Shown: positions 1 through 11,994, numbered from the stretch's first letter. The stretch: 64,000 bases of DNA from Cyanophora paradoxa (GCA_004431415.1 QPMI01000444.1:1-64000), one strand, 5' to 3'. Notes: generated by a model from the sequence alone, not told the origin. Translations and numbers: made by a program.

Positions 1-3000
1 TGCGGCGCGTCGCCTCGTACCCGTCGCACCGCGGCATGCTGCAGTCTGCGCGCCGGCCGCTCAGAAGAGAAGAAGCAGCGGGGGCGGCGGGGGCGAGGGC
101 AGGGGCGGGCCCATCCAGAGGAGGTGGTAGGGGCGCGGGGCGGCGGCGAGGCGGGCGAGGGCCTCGAGGCCGTCCCCCGCCACGTCCACCGCGTGCCCCG
201 CCCGCTCCAGCAGCCGCCGCGCCACCGCCTGGTTCACTGCAGGGCGGCGCTGAGCGGAGCGCTGGGGGGTATGAGCAAGAGGGCGCATAAGCACCCGGGT
301 TGTCCTCCACGACGAGGAACCGGAGGGGGCGGTGCGGCGCCCGCGCGCGGGGCGGGGACGCGGCCGCCGGCTGTGCTGGGGCGGGCTCGGCGGGCCTTTG
401 GCCGGGTCCGGGACCGGGGCCCGGCGTCTGGAGGCGGCGGGCGAGCTCCGCGGCGACGGCGGCGCGGGAGACGGGCCGCCGGAGGCACGCGGCGGGGTCC
501 GGGCCCGGGCCGGCCGGCGGGGCGCGCCCGTCGCCCGGGAGGATGGCGACCAGCGGGGGGCCCGCCGCCTCCTGCGCCCCGCGTCACCCTCACTTCTCTG
601 CACCCGAGATCAAGCGCACGCACCCAGGCGGCGAGGGCGGCGGGGCGCCCCGGCAGGCGAGGTCGAGGAGGGCGCAGGGGACGCGGGCGCCCTCCCCCGC
701 GAGGCGCGCGGCGAGCGGCGCCAGCTCGCCGGCGGCCCCGCAGGGCGCGGCGCGCGCCCCCGCACCCTCCAGGAACCGCTCCAGGAGCGAGCGGAGAAAG
801 GGGCGGGCGAGGAGCGGCACGGCGACCGGGCCGGCGGTGTGCTCCGGCGGGTCCGGTTCAGGCGGCGCCGGGGGCACCCCCGCCTCGGAGCCCGGGGAGG
901 CCCCCGGGGGGTACTCCAGCGCCACGGTGAACGAGAAGACGGAGCCCTTGCCGAACTGCGACAAACATATGCATTGAATCGCGCTATATGTATTCGAATC
1001 GATAGTAAGAACATCATCCGGCACCTGGGAGCGGACGGAGATGGTGCCGGCGCCGTGCTCGGCGCTGCTCGCCGGCTCCCGCCCCGCGCAGCGCTCCACA
1101 ATCGTCTTCGAGATCGCCAGCTGCGGGCGCGAAGCTTAGACACGCTAAGGCCCGAGGCGCACGAAGAAGAAGAGAAGAGGGCGCGCCCCCAGGCCGGAGC
1201 CCTCCCAGCGGCGCGAGAACGAGCTGTCCACCTGCCCGCCCCAGCCGCCCCGCGTCAGAGGGCGCTCGACTCCTACAGTTGGCGCCAGCGGGGCGCCGGC
1301 GCCAGCGGGCCTGGGAGAAGCGCTGGAAGAGCTTGGGGAGGTCCTCCTGCTTGATCCCCACCCCGGAGTCCTCCACCTCCACCCGCACCACGCACTCCGC
1401 CCTGCGGCTGCCGTCGCCCGCCCGCGCCGCCCGGCCAGAGCGGAGCGGGGCGGACGGCGCGCACCCGACGCGGGCGACGAAGGTGACCGTGACGAGGATG
1501 CCGGGGGGATCCCCCTCCCCGCCGGCGCAGCCCGAGCTGAACTTGACCGCGTTCGAGAGCAGCTGGGGGTACAGCGTTGTCAGGGGGCGGGGGGCAGGGG
1601 GCGGGAGCCCGGGGGGTACGCGCACGTTGGAGAGGACCTGGGTGAGGCGGGTGGGGTCCCCCACGAGGCGCCGCGGGCAGCGGGGGTCCACGGCGGCGCC
1701 CACCTCCAGCCCCGCCCGGTGCGCCTGCGTTTACAGGGCGGGCGGATCGGATCGGACCAGATCAAATCGGATCGGATCAGGTGAGCGCGCGCCTGGGCGG
1801 AGGCGGCGGCGACGCAGGCGTCGACGAGGGCCTCGAGGTCGAGCTCGGCCGCCTCGAGCCTGACGGCCCCGGACTCGAGCACGGAGAGGTCCAGGAAATT
1901 GTTGATGATGCGCAGCAGGTGCTCCGCCGACTGGTGGACCGTCCGCGCCGCCTCCGCCTGCTGCTCCGTCAGCGGGCCCGAGTCCATCAGCAGCTCCGTC
2001 ATCCCTGCCGCGGCGGCGTCGGCGGCGGCGGCGGTCCGACGGTAAGCAGCGCAGGAGCGGCAGGCGCCGCGCCGCGGGCGTCGGCCGCACCGATGATGGC
2101 GCCGCAGGGTGTGCGCAGCTCGTGGCTCGTGTTCGCCAGCAGCGCGTCCTTCGCCGCGTCTGCCGTGCCGCCCCGCCGCTCGAATCAGAGCTCCAGACGC
2201 CGGGAGACCGAAGAATCAAAGGGGCGGACCGAGCATGGCGAGCTGGCGGTTCTGGGCCTCGAGCTCGCGGTTGTTGGCGGTGAGCTCCTCCCGCAGCGTC
2301 CCGTTCAGCAGTGCCACGGCGAGCTGCGCCCGGCCCGGCCCCGCCCCGCCCCGTCAGAGAGCTCTGCTTTCCTTTGCCTCGCTTTGCTTCCTCCAGATCT
2401 GGCGCGCCTGGAGGGCGAGGAGCTGGAGGAGGTCGACGCGGTCGGCGGTGAACACCCCGCCGCGCGCCGGTTCTCCAGGTACAGCACCCCCATCATCTCC
2501 ATCTGCGGCGCGCCATCATCAAAACTCTCAGAAAAAGCGAAAGGCGTGGGCGCGGCGGCGTATCTAAAAGCGACACGACCAAGGCCTGGGGCGGGGCGGG
2601 GCGTGGCAGGGTGCGGGCCTGGTAGACAACGGGGAGGGCGAGGACGGACTTTACGCCGGCCTGCCGCACGTGCCGGCAGCTCACGAAGTCCCCCTGCGGG
2701 GCTCGGTAAATAAGGCGAGGGGAAAGGAGGCGGGGCGGGCGGGGCGGGCGGCGCGGACGGCGGCGGCGGCGTTCGGGAGGCAGACGCGCTCGCCGGCGCG
2801 GAGGACGTAGTCCAGGACCGCGGGGGAGGCCCCCGCGTACTGCGCCCCGGCCCGGAATCACGAGGCGTGCTCCAAGCGAGACGGAGCGGGGCGGGCCTCC
2901 TCGAGGGGTACGTGGATGCAGCGGACGCGCGCCGAGGCGCCCTCCGACGGCGGCGGCGACGGTGAGGGCGAGGGCGAGGGCGGCGAGGGCGGCGGCGGCC

Positions 3001-6000
3001 CGCCCTCCTCCTCCACCTGCCTCCACGGGGCCCGATCAGGGGACGAAGGCGGAGAGGGGGGCGGGGCGGCCGCGCCTCGCCCTCGACGCGGACGCAGTAG
3101 CGGACGGCCGGCGAGTCGGGGGGGAGCCGCCCGGGGTCCCCCGGCCCGTGCCGGCACCGCTTGTTGCTCCGCAGCACCAGCGCCGCCGTCGTCGCCCCGG
3201 CTGCGGCGCGCGCGATGGAAGCTCGGACCGCGCCGAACGGGGGGGCGGGGCGGGGCGCGCCGTTCTCGATGGCGAGGAGGAGGAGGCGGGAGAGGAGCGC
3301 CTCGAGGTCCTCCTCGGCCGCCAGCGCCAGCGCCGTCCGCACGACGGTGAGCAGGTCCACCGACAGCGCCCCGCCGCCCCCGCCGCCCCGCGTCACAGCG
3401 AGCCCCGAGGCAGACGCAGACGCCGCCCCGGCCGCGCTGCTGCAGGGATGAGGGAGCGCGGGGGCTCCCGCGGGGGGGAAGAGGGAGAAGGACCCGGCGA
3501 CGGGCAGCGGGGAGATGGGCGACTTGCCGCTGCTCCCGCTGCCTCGGCCCCCGCCCGGCCGCGCCGGCGCCACCGGCAGCGCTGCTCGAGGGACGGGGCA
3601 TGCGCATCAGCGGCGGGCTCGAACGAGGCGGGAGGCGCGGGGGGGAGCGGTCACCAAAGAAGGAGGCAGGCCGCTCGCTGGCCTCGGAGGAGGCGGAGCC
3701 CGAGCCGGAGGCGGACGAGGCGGCGGCGGCCGCCGCGGTGGCCCGCGGGGAGCGGCCGGCGCGGCGCCGCGCAAGCATGCGTGCCGCTGGAGCATGAGCG
3801 CGACCTGGCGGGCTCGTCAGCTTCCTGTTTCTTTCTCCATTCTTCTTTGGGCGCGGGCCTTGGTGCGGGCGCCCCAGGCGGCGTAGTCGGCGAGGGCCTC
3901 GCGGAGGTAGGCCCGCGAGGCGGCGGCGGCGCCGGCGCGCTCGCAGAGGGCCGCCGCCGCCTCGTGCGCCAGTCCCGCAACATTCGGCGCGGAGACCTGC
4001 CCCCGAGCCCTGAGAGGAAGCGGGGCGGGGTAGCCGCTGGGCGGGGGCTGGGCGGGCCTCGCGCGCGGCGGCGCCGGCAGCCTCGTAGAGGGGCAGCGAG
4101 GCGAGGGCGGCCGCCGGCGTGGGCGCCAGCAGCCGGCCCAGCTCGGCCTGCGGGGCGCCGGGGCCCTCGGCGCGGGACACGGGGAGCGGGGGTACAGGAC
4201 GGACCTCGAGGAAGAGCGAGCGGCAGGTGTAGATGCGGTTGTGGCTGGCCAGGACCTGCCCGGGGCTCGCGGGGGGTACGGGGAGCGCCTCGGGGGAGGG
4301 GCGCGGACGCGGAGGTGGTCGACGGAGGCGCGCCCGATGGCGGCGGCGGCGGCGCGCTCCTCCTCCGTGAGGGCGGCGCCTCCCCCCTCCCCGCCCCCGT
4401 CCCCGGCGTCCCCCGCTGCGCCAGCTTAAAAAAGAGGAGGTGGAGGGGGGTGGGGGGCGGGGCGGACGCCAGAAGCCGAGGCGGGCGGTGAGCTCGTAGA
4501 GGCCCTCGAACCACGCGAACTCGATCCCGAAGATCATCCCCTGCCCGCCCCCGGCGCGGTGAGAGGGAAGAAGGAAATCGCAGAGTTTGGCGGGAGGGCG
4601 AACGGCGTTGTAGGGGACGACGGCGGCGAAGGCGGGGAAGGCGGCGGCGGCCTCGCGGAAGCGGCCGAGGGCCAGCAGCGTCACGAAGCGGAACGAGAAG
4701 TACGTCGCCTGCCGCCGCGGTCAGCCGGAGGAGGGGCCAGAGGCGGGCGGAGGGCGGGCCCGCATGTAGTAGCCGCGCTGGGCCGCCTCAGGTCCCATGT
4801 CGGCCGCCGCCAGCAGCGCCTCCGCGTCCTCCCCGGGCCCCTCCCCGCCCTGCGCGGGGAGAGGGTCAAGGGCGCGAAGCCCGGGGACCCGGGGAGACTA
4901 GGAGGGGCGCGCGTGTACCAGGAGCACGCTGTAGTGGCGCGAGGCGGCGACCACCGACTGCGGGGCGGGTCGTCGCCCGAGGGCGGGAGGGGGGAGGCGG
5001 GGGAAGGGGGTACGGGGCGGGACCTGCTCGAGCTCGTGGTTGACGCACTTGCGCACGAAGGCCTCGTGGCGGGCCGCTGCGGGGGCCCCGGGGGGTCGGG
5101 CCGGAAGGGGCGCGCTGGGAGCCGGGGGATCGCGCACCGAAGGCCGCGTTCTCGGCGAGGGGCTTCCCGTGGAAGAAGGAGACCCAGTGGTACTGCGGCC
5201 CCCGGCGGGCCCCTCGGCGAGGCGCGGGGGGCGGGGACGGGATCGGGGCCCGGGGGCACCTGGTTGAGGACGTAGAGGGCGTTGTTGAAGTCGCCGACGG
5301 CCGCCGATGCCGTGAACCCCGTCGCCAGCGCCGGCAGCTTCTCGCACCTGCGCCCGCGTCAGACCTCGCCCGGCGCTCGGTGCGCCGGGGGCCGGGCGCG
5401 AGCGCGCCAGGTCTCGCCCATGGGGAAGGGGGCGAAGAGGAAGACGGCGGTGCGGCCCCTGCGCACGCTTAGGCGCTAAGACGCGGGGGCCACAGGGGGG
5501 AAGGAGGTGGAGGGCGGGCGCCTGCAGAAGTCGGAGACGCCGTCGCGGGCGGAGAGGGCCGCGGCGGCCCGCACGAAGGACTCGCCCTCCTCGTACAGGT
5601 ACTGGAAGCCCTGCGGCCGCGGGGTCGCGGAGATGATCGCGCGCGGGCCCCGTGCAGGCAGCGGCGAGCGCGCTAAACAAGAGGGAACAGCGGGGAGCTT
5701 GCTGTGTGCATTCCTATCCTCGAGCGCGATTGTGCGAAACAGGCCGCGGTATGGGCTCCCTCTATCTTCCAAGGGGGCGCACGGAGAGGGAGAAGCCGTG
5801 GATGGCGAGCCAGGGGGCGGCGGCGTCCCCGCCCCGCCCGCTCTCCACGCACAGCCGCGCCACGGCCGCCACCAGCACCTGGTAGAGCTCGAACCTGAGG
5901 AAATTAGAGCAGATTGAGAATGCTGAAGCGCGGAAGGGCGGAGAAAGGGGGCCGGAGGCGGGCCTGGCGAGGAGGTAGAGGACGGGGACGACCTCGACGG

Positions 6001-7705
6001 CGTTCGTGAGGAGGCGGTGCAGGTCCCCGTCCACTTCGGCGGCCCCCTGCAGGCGCGCACGCGAGCTTAAGTCGGCGGCGGCAGGGGAGGACGGAAGGGG
6101 CGGGGCGGACGAGGGGCAGGCCGGCAAGGTCGGGCACGGCGAGGCCCCGCGCCCGCAGCGCCCCCCGCACCCCCTCGTGCGCCTGCGGCGAGCCGTGAGT
6201 GAGAGAGGCGGGCCCGCGATGTGGAGGCGCCCGGTGCCGCACCGCGGCGATCTCGTCGGGGGTCGGGTGCCCCTCCGCGCTCAGGTACACGCCGTACTCC
6301 CCCAGCATCTGGAGGGGCGTAAGAGGGGGAGAAGGGACCGAAGCTGCGCGGTGTCGCCCGCGGCACCTGGAGCCCGCAGCGCATGGAGGCCTCGAACCTG
6401 AGAAGGAGGCCGTCAGAGGGCGGTCATCAAATATTGAGGGGAGAGGGGGAAGGCGCGCTGGTTGGAGGCGGAGAGGATGTTGAGGCGGAGCCGCGCCGCG
6501 TCGAGCCGCTCCCGCCGCGTCCCGGCGCGCGTCTGCACGCTTCAGCTTCAGAGGAGGGGCGGGGAGGAGGAGGAGGGGCGAGGGCGGGGGCGCGCCTCGG
6601 CGGCGGCCAGGTGGCGGAGGGCGGCGGGGACGTCCCCGCACTGGTACTCCGCCTCCACCAGCCTGCCGGCCCCGGCCGGTCAGGTCTTTCCAATGGGATT
6701 AGCGTTCCCGCCCGCTCGGACCGCAGGAGCAGGGAGAGGGCGAGGGGCCGGGAGGCGGGGTCTCCCAGAGCGTCGTCCAGGCACGCCGCCTCCGGCAGCG
6801 GGTCACCATCCTCGGGCTCGGGCTTAGCTCCCGGACGCGGGGCCCGCAGCGCCCGCACGCCGGCCGCGAAGAACGCCCGCGCCGCCTGCGCGCGCCCCGC
6901 CCCGCCGCAGCCTCAGCCGGGCTCCTTTCCCTGGGACGTAAATCAAATAAAAGGCGGGCCTCGTAGGCGGTGGAGTCGGCGGCGGTGGCCCCCGCGCGGG
7001 CGTTGAGCTCCGCCAGGCGCCGCCGCTCGGCCGGGTCCGACACGAGCCGCTCGCCCCGGTTGTAGTGCGCCGCCAGCTCCTGCCCGGCAAAGCTTAGAAG
7101 AGGGGGAGGAAGAGCGGGGGGGAGAGGGACCTGGACGTCGACGTCGGCGGGCCCGGGCTCGGAGTCGGCCTCGGCGTCGGGGTCGGGCGCCCAGTCCGCG
7201 CCCTCGGGGCCGGGGGACGCCGGCGGCGGCGAGGGCCGCGCCTCGCCCTCGCCGCCGCCCCCGCGGGCCGCGAGGAGCCGCCGCCCGATCTGCAGGTGCA
7301 GCGCCGGCAGCTCCTCGGGGGGTACGAGGCCTGAGAGGGTTGAGAACGAAGCGAAGCCGAGGGTGCCGGGGGGTACGGGGCGCACAGGAGCAGGCCTGCT
7401 GGACGCGGTCGTGGACGAAGCGGTGCACGCCGCCCGAGGGCGAGGCGGCGTCGACAAGGCGGGAGCGGCGGGCGGCGGCGAGCGCGGCGCGGACGGCCGT
7501 CATCGGCAGGCCGGCCGCCGCCGCCAGCAGCCGCGCCCCGAAGGTGTTGCCCAGGAGGGCCGCCACCTGCACAAGGCCCGGGCGTCGGGTCTAGGGGCCG
7601 GGGCGGAGGACTCGGACGAGGGGACGGGCGCGGGCCTTGAGGGCGCGCTGGGTGCCCGGGTCGAGGTGCCCGATGAAGCCCACGAGCATGTCCACCACCT
7701 GAGGG

Positions 7706-7737
<32 letters not shown>

Positions 7738-10527
7738 CGTGGGCGCGGCGGCGCTCGGGCCCGCGCGCGGGCGGGGCGGGCGGGGCGGGGGCGGCACGTT
7801 GTCGGTGTAGCCCTCGCGCTCGATCTCGGCGACGTCCCAGCGCCACGCCCCCGCCTCCACGTCCGCCCGGATCTAATCCGGCCCCGCGTGGGCCGCCGCC
7901 GGCCCCGCCCCGAAGGACCCGACACAACGAAAGCGGACCTTGCGCTCCGAGTGGAGTGTGGCGAGGAACGAGCGGATGAAGACTGCGCGCGGGCGCCGGC
8001 TCGGGGGGAGGGCGGGTTCGAGGGGGGCGGGGCGGGGCGGGCGGGGGCGCACAGGGGTTCCCCCCCGTCTTGGCGTGCACGAGGCGGGCGAGGGGCGCCG
8101 CCGCCTCCGGCGGGCACCGCAGCGCGCTCGCCAGCAGCGCGTTCGCGTCGCCCTCGCCCAGCGGGCCCACCTCCAGCTCCTGCCGCCAGCTCGAAACTGA
8201 AGAGTGGCTGGGCGGGCGGGGCCGGGCCCGACCTCGACGTGGACGCCGCTCTCGCGGATCTCGCGCATCGCGTGCGCCACGGGGTGCCCCGCCGGCACCT
8301 GCCCCCGCCCCGCCCCGCCCCGCATCACCACTCTGCCCGATCCGCGCGCGCCGCCTGGCTGCACTGGCCAGGGCCTGACGGGGCAAGGAGGGGGGTACCT
8401 CGTTGGAGCGGAAGGCGAGGACGAGGAGGCAGCCGACGGCCGGGGAGGCCAGAAGGTCCCGGATCTGCGGCGGCGGGGCGGGGCTCAGAGACGAGGGGCG
8501 GCGCAGAAGGGGCGCGGGCGGCGCGCCAGCTTGAGGGAGGCGGGGTCCGCCCACTGGACGTCGCTGCGGGCGGGAGGGGTCGGGCGCCGGCGGCGGGGCG
8601 GGGCGGGGCGGGGCGGACTCGAGGAAGAGGACGAGGGGCCGGAGGGCGGCGAGCAGGGCGCAGAAGGCCGTCGAGAGCCGCAGCGCCGCCTCCGCCGGCG
8701 GCAGCGGCACCGCCGGCCCCAGCGGCGCCCCGGGGAACAAATGCTGCGCGGGCGCGAAGCTCGAACCTGGAGTCCAGGCCGCAAAGGAGCCGGCGGGGCT
8801 CGAACCCGGGTCTCGGGGATGAAGTCGACGAGGGCGGGGGCGCTGTCGCCGAGGGCCGGCACCGCGCGCGCCCGCGCCGCCGCCAGCCGCTCCCCGTCGG
8901 CAAGCAGCTGAGAGGGGCGCCAGTCAGAGGCGAGCGAGGCTCGGATCGGGCCGAGGCCGGCGGGGCGCGCCGAGCGGACGTGTCCGGCGACGGCAACGAC
9001 GAGGGCGCTGTAGGGCCGCGCGCAGGCCCCCGCGTCGTACTTGCCCCGCAGCAGCCCCGGCGCCCGCTCCGCCGCCCGCTCGGCGAGCTCCTCGACGAAG
9101 CCCGCGACGAGGCGCGTCTTCCCCGCGCCGCTGGGCCCCCCGACGAAGGCGGCGGCGCGGCCGGCGCGCTCCGCCGCCGTGTGCGCGTCGGCGAGGCGCC
9201 GGAGCAGCTCCTCCCGCCCGAAAAGCCTCCCGCCCAAAATAAGCACACGGCGAAGCAAAGCAGAGGAAAGGAGAGGGAGCAAGCGAGGAGGGCACCGGTC
9301 GGGGAGCTGGAGGGCGCTGGAGAAGTCGTGCCGCCCGAGCTCGAAGCCCGGGCCGGCGGGGGGCGCCTCCCCGGCCCCGGCCCCGGCCCGGGCCCCGCGC
9401 AGCACCTCCAGGCAGCGTCGCAGGTCCTCCCGCACCCCTGCGCGCTTTCAGTTCCACCGCGCCGCCTGTTTCCGAGGGCGGGGCGGGGAGGAGCGGGGCG
9501 GACCGTGGGCGCTCTGGTAGCGCTGCTCGGGATCCTTCTCCATGAGCTGCGCGCCGCGGCGGGCTTCAGAAGAGGAGCAGGGGCGGGGTCCGAGGGAGGG
9601 GCGGGGGCGACCGCGCCTTCGCCACGATGCGGCAGAGGGCCTCCGGCGCCTCCGGCCTGCGGCGGGGGAGGGAAAGGTGAGGGGGGAAGCAGGGAGAGAT
9701 GTCGGGGCGGGGGCGGCTCGCCGGAGGGAGGCGGCGGGCGGGGCGGCCCGCGCGATGTGCCCGTGGATCACGGACATGGCGTCGCCCCTGCCGCCCGGCG
9801 CGCTCGGCAGGGGCGGTCGGGCTGGGCCCCGCGAGGCGGGCGCCGGCGCACGTGAACGGCAGGCGGCCCGTCAGGCAGTGGTACAGTGTGACTCCTGCAC
9901 CGCGACCGTCGGCGAGGGGGTACAGGAAAAGAGCTACAGGAAGGGGATACCGAAGCTGTAAAGGTCCGAGCGGTGGTCCACAATGCCGTGGACGCGCTTC
10001 GTCTGAGGGGTGGGGGAGGCGTCAAGAGGGTACAAGCGCTGCCGTGAGGGGTACACACCTGCTCGGGAGCCATAAAGGCCAAGGAGCCCTCTGCGACGAT
10101 CGGGTACAGGTCGTCCGGGCGGTAAGGGGAAGCAGGGCCAGAAGGGGTACCCATCTCGGCCTGAATGTATGTGTCCTGAGCGCGCTTCCAAGTCAGACGG
10201 CTTCCACTCGAGAAAGAGGTTCATCGGGCGGGGTCGGGCGGGGGAGGGGGGTGAGGGGGGGTGAGGGGGGGGGGTAAGGAGGGGGGGCGAGGGGTACCTG
10301 CACGAATCCCGCGAGCCCGAAATCCGCCAACCTGACCTCGTCCCCCGACGCGCTCACGATAACCTGGAGGGGGGTACGGCGTTCGGGGGAGGGGCGGGAG
10401 AGTATGTGCCGAGCACGGGCTGGGCGCCCAACGCACGTTCCTGGCGCGAGGGCGTCAGGGCTGGGGCCAGGGTCGGACCGGGGCGGGAGGAACGCTCACC
10501 CTGACGTCACGTCCCTATGCACAATCT

Positions 10528-10559
<32 letters not shown>

Positions 10560-11447
10560 AGGTGGGGATGTTGCGGCCCGGCAGCCGCCCCAGGAACGCA
10601 GGCGCACCTCGCGGGCGTGAACGGAAGCGAGCGCGGACGCCACACAGACTGCAACGGGGAGGAGTCGCTCCAGAGGTACCGGACCCTCCTCCGCAACGAT
10701 CCTGTACCCGGGCAGCACGGTTACCGCGGATCCGGGGGTAGAAGGGCGGGGCGCACCGGTCCAGGGAGCGCCCGTCGATATCCTTCGGAGGCGGCGAGGG
10801 ATCAGATCGAATCAGCTCAGATCAGATCAGATCGGGGTACAGGGCACCTCGAGGACGATCGCGGCGGACTGCGGCGTCTCGACCAGCTCGTGCGCTGCGA
10901 GGCGCGCGGCGCCGGTCAGCTGGCTCTGAAACGAAGCGGCCTGGCGCGCGCGTTCTCGGTGCTCACCTCGAAGCACGTGCGGGCACGCGACCGCCGACTG
11001 CGCATGCGGCACGCGCGCGGAAAGAAGCAGTCGTCACGTCAGCGGCGCGGGTGGGCGCAGAGGCGGGGCTGGGTGCCAGAAAGCGTATCCCGGGCGCGCC
11101 ATCACTCTGAACTCGCGCCGCAGCTTCTCGAGGGACTTGGCGTCCGGCGGCTCCCCCGCGAGTTTCTTCAGCACGACCCGCGCCCCTGCGCACGCGCCCC
11201 GCGCGCGACCGTCAGGCGCGCTCTCCCGCGAGCATCGAGGCTCGCGGCGCTCATGATCACCGTCGCGCTGGCGGACGGCCCGAACCAGCGCCCGCGTCCG
11301 CCGGACGCAGAGCGCCTCCGCCTCGACGACATAGCCTGCCAGATCGTATCAGATGCGAGAGGAGTGCTCGAAGAAGAAGAGACGTGAGTCAGGCGAACCT
11401 GGGAAAGGTTGCGCGTGCGCGGCGCTTATGTGCAGCTCCAGGGCCAT
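1..11447 (-). CDS. Hybrid Ser/Thr kinase - AAA ATPase - GAF - histidine kinase - receiver protein, C-terminus cut by window edge
   Basis: The domain order matches fungal group X hybrid kinases (Mak2/Phk type) and the cyanobacterial HstK family. The proposed start is the ATG at complement 11445-11447, because its first exon joins in phase to the exon at 11335 (PFPGYVVEAEAL). Ser/Thr kinase, about 11.3-9.5 kb: VVLKK lysine, IVHRDVTS, LADFGLAGF, FMAPEQ, DHRSDLYSFG. ATPase, about 9.3-7 kb: P-loop GGPSGAGKTR and DVQWADPAS; a helical, TPR-like stretch follows. GAF, about 3.4-2.4 kb: SVLALPVVYQ and MGVLYLENRR. HisKA: phosphoacceptor box NTSHELRTP near 2.1 kb, then HLLRIINNFLDLS. HATPase: N box LLSNAVKFS, G1 box VEDSGVGIKQ, QLAISKTIVERC and GKGSVFSFTV. 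Receiver: LERAGHAVDVA, then MDCSMPRCDGYEATRR at the left edge with the likely phosphoacceptor Asp. Both kinase halves keep their key residues. There are more than 20 short introns. Domain calls are firm; many exon edges are not. One apparent 1-nt frameshift lies in the GAF exon. Confidence 0.88.
1743..1782. repeat. GATC-rich pentamer cluster in an intron
   Basis: GGATCGGATCGGACCAGATC and further GATCGGATCAG units, in an intron between the HisKA and HATPase parts of the hybrid kinase gene. Same style as the cluster at 10800-10838. Confidence 0.8.
7707..7737. repeat. Homopolymer run of 31 G (C31 on the coding strand, in an intron)
   Basis: An uninterrupted run of 31 G on the + strand. On the gene strand it reads C31 followed by GCCCTCAG, so it lies in the pyrimidine tract just upstream of the acceptor of the exon that begins VVDMLVGFIGH. 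Confidence 0.95.
10437..10440 (-). other. Predicted 4-nt microexon (GAAC) in the hybrid kinase gene
   Basis: The exon with IVHRDVTS ends two bases into a Gly codon before a GTGAGC donor. The next obvious exon (VIVSASGDEVRLADFG) starts in phase 0. Only a 3n+1 insert joins them. Between the two lies CGCCAG, GAAC, GTGCG: an acceptor, four bases and a typical local donor. Including it gives DVTSGNVIVS, restoring the Asn expected in the kinase catalytic loop. A CTGAC branch-like motif stands upstream of its acceptor. This is a prediction from frame and family logic, not from transcript data. Confidence 0.6.
10528..10558. repeat. Second homopolymer run of 31 G, forming an acceptor pyrimidine tract
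   Basis: An uninterrupted run of 31 G on the + strand. On the gene strand C31 runs directly into the AG acceptor of the exon encoding IVHRDVTS. It has the same length as the run at 7707-7737 in the same gene. Confidence 0.95.
10800..10838. repeat. GATC-rich pentamer cluster in an intron
   Basis: Runs of GATCA/GATCG-type pentamers (for example CAGATCAGATCAGATCGG) fill part of an intron of the hybrid kinase gene. A similar cluster lies at 1743-1782. Confidence 0.8.
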
Positions 11448-11994
11448 TGCGGCTCCGATAGGTCGCGGCACCGGCACCAGGATGCGTACGGGGCGTACGG
11501 GGCGTCGAACTAGTTACCTACTGCAGCCAAATGCTACAGCGAGCTTCGCGCGCCGCCACCAGCGCGCCCGGCGGTGTCAAGCTGATCCGCTTGAAACATG
11601 CAGGCCTTCGTCTAGAGTCTGGCTTGGTGTGCTAGATGCAGCTGCGAGAGAACAGCGGGACGTGCGGGAGTCGGACGTGGATTGACGAAAAAACTCGGCA
11701 AGCGGGGTACCGACACGTGAGCAAGCCGGAGCTTGTGTAGCCTAAAGCAGCCTTCCGGCCAGGCAATCGCTGGCAATAGCTGCGTATTTCCTCTACCCCG
11801 CCCGGCCCGTTTCACGGCGCTGGATCGATTCTCGGGCAGCCGCCGGCTGGAGCCGCCGTATGGATAGGAACGAGCCAGAACCACGAGACAGCAGGCCCCG
11901 ATTTCAGCTCTTCAAGCCGAGAGTCCGTGTCCGCTGCCTAACACGTACGGGCACATATGCATGCACATCAGCGCTAGCTAGCTATGCAGCGGCC
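11448..11994. promoter_or_regulatory. Intergenic interval between two divergent kinase genes
   Basis: About 550 bp between the proposed start codons of the hybrid kinase (-) and the receptor-like kinase (+), so it must hold both promoters. It contains a doubled CGTACGGGG motif near 11487-11503. I see no convincing TATA box or other defined element. Confidence 0.45.

Noticed and set aside
36-1354. Long plus-strand open frames (for example 124-930 and 332-1354)
   Set aside because: They are Arg/Pro/Gly-rich shadows opposite the histidine kinase and receiver exons; GC-rich DNA lacks stops in several frames. The minus strand carries the conserved motifs.
7363-9855. An 830-codon plus-strand open frame
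   Set aside because: It is the antisense of the ATPase region of the hybrid kinase, with composition typical of a shadow frame and no recognisable domain.
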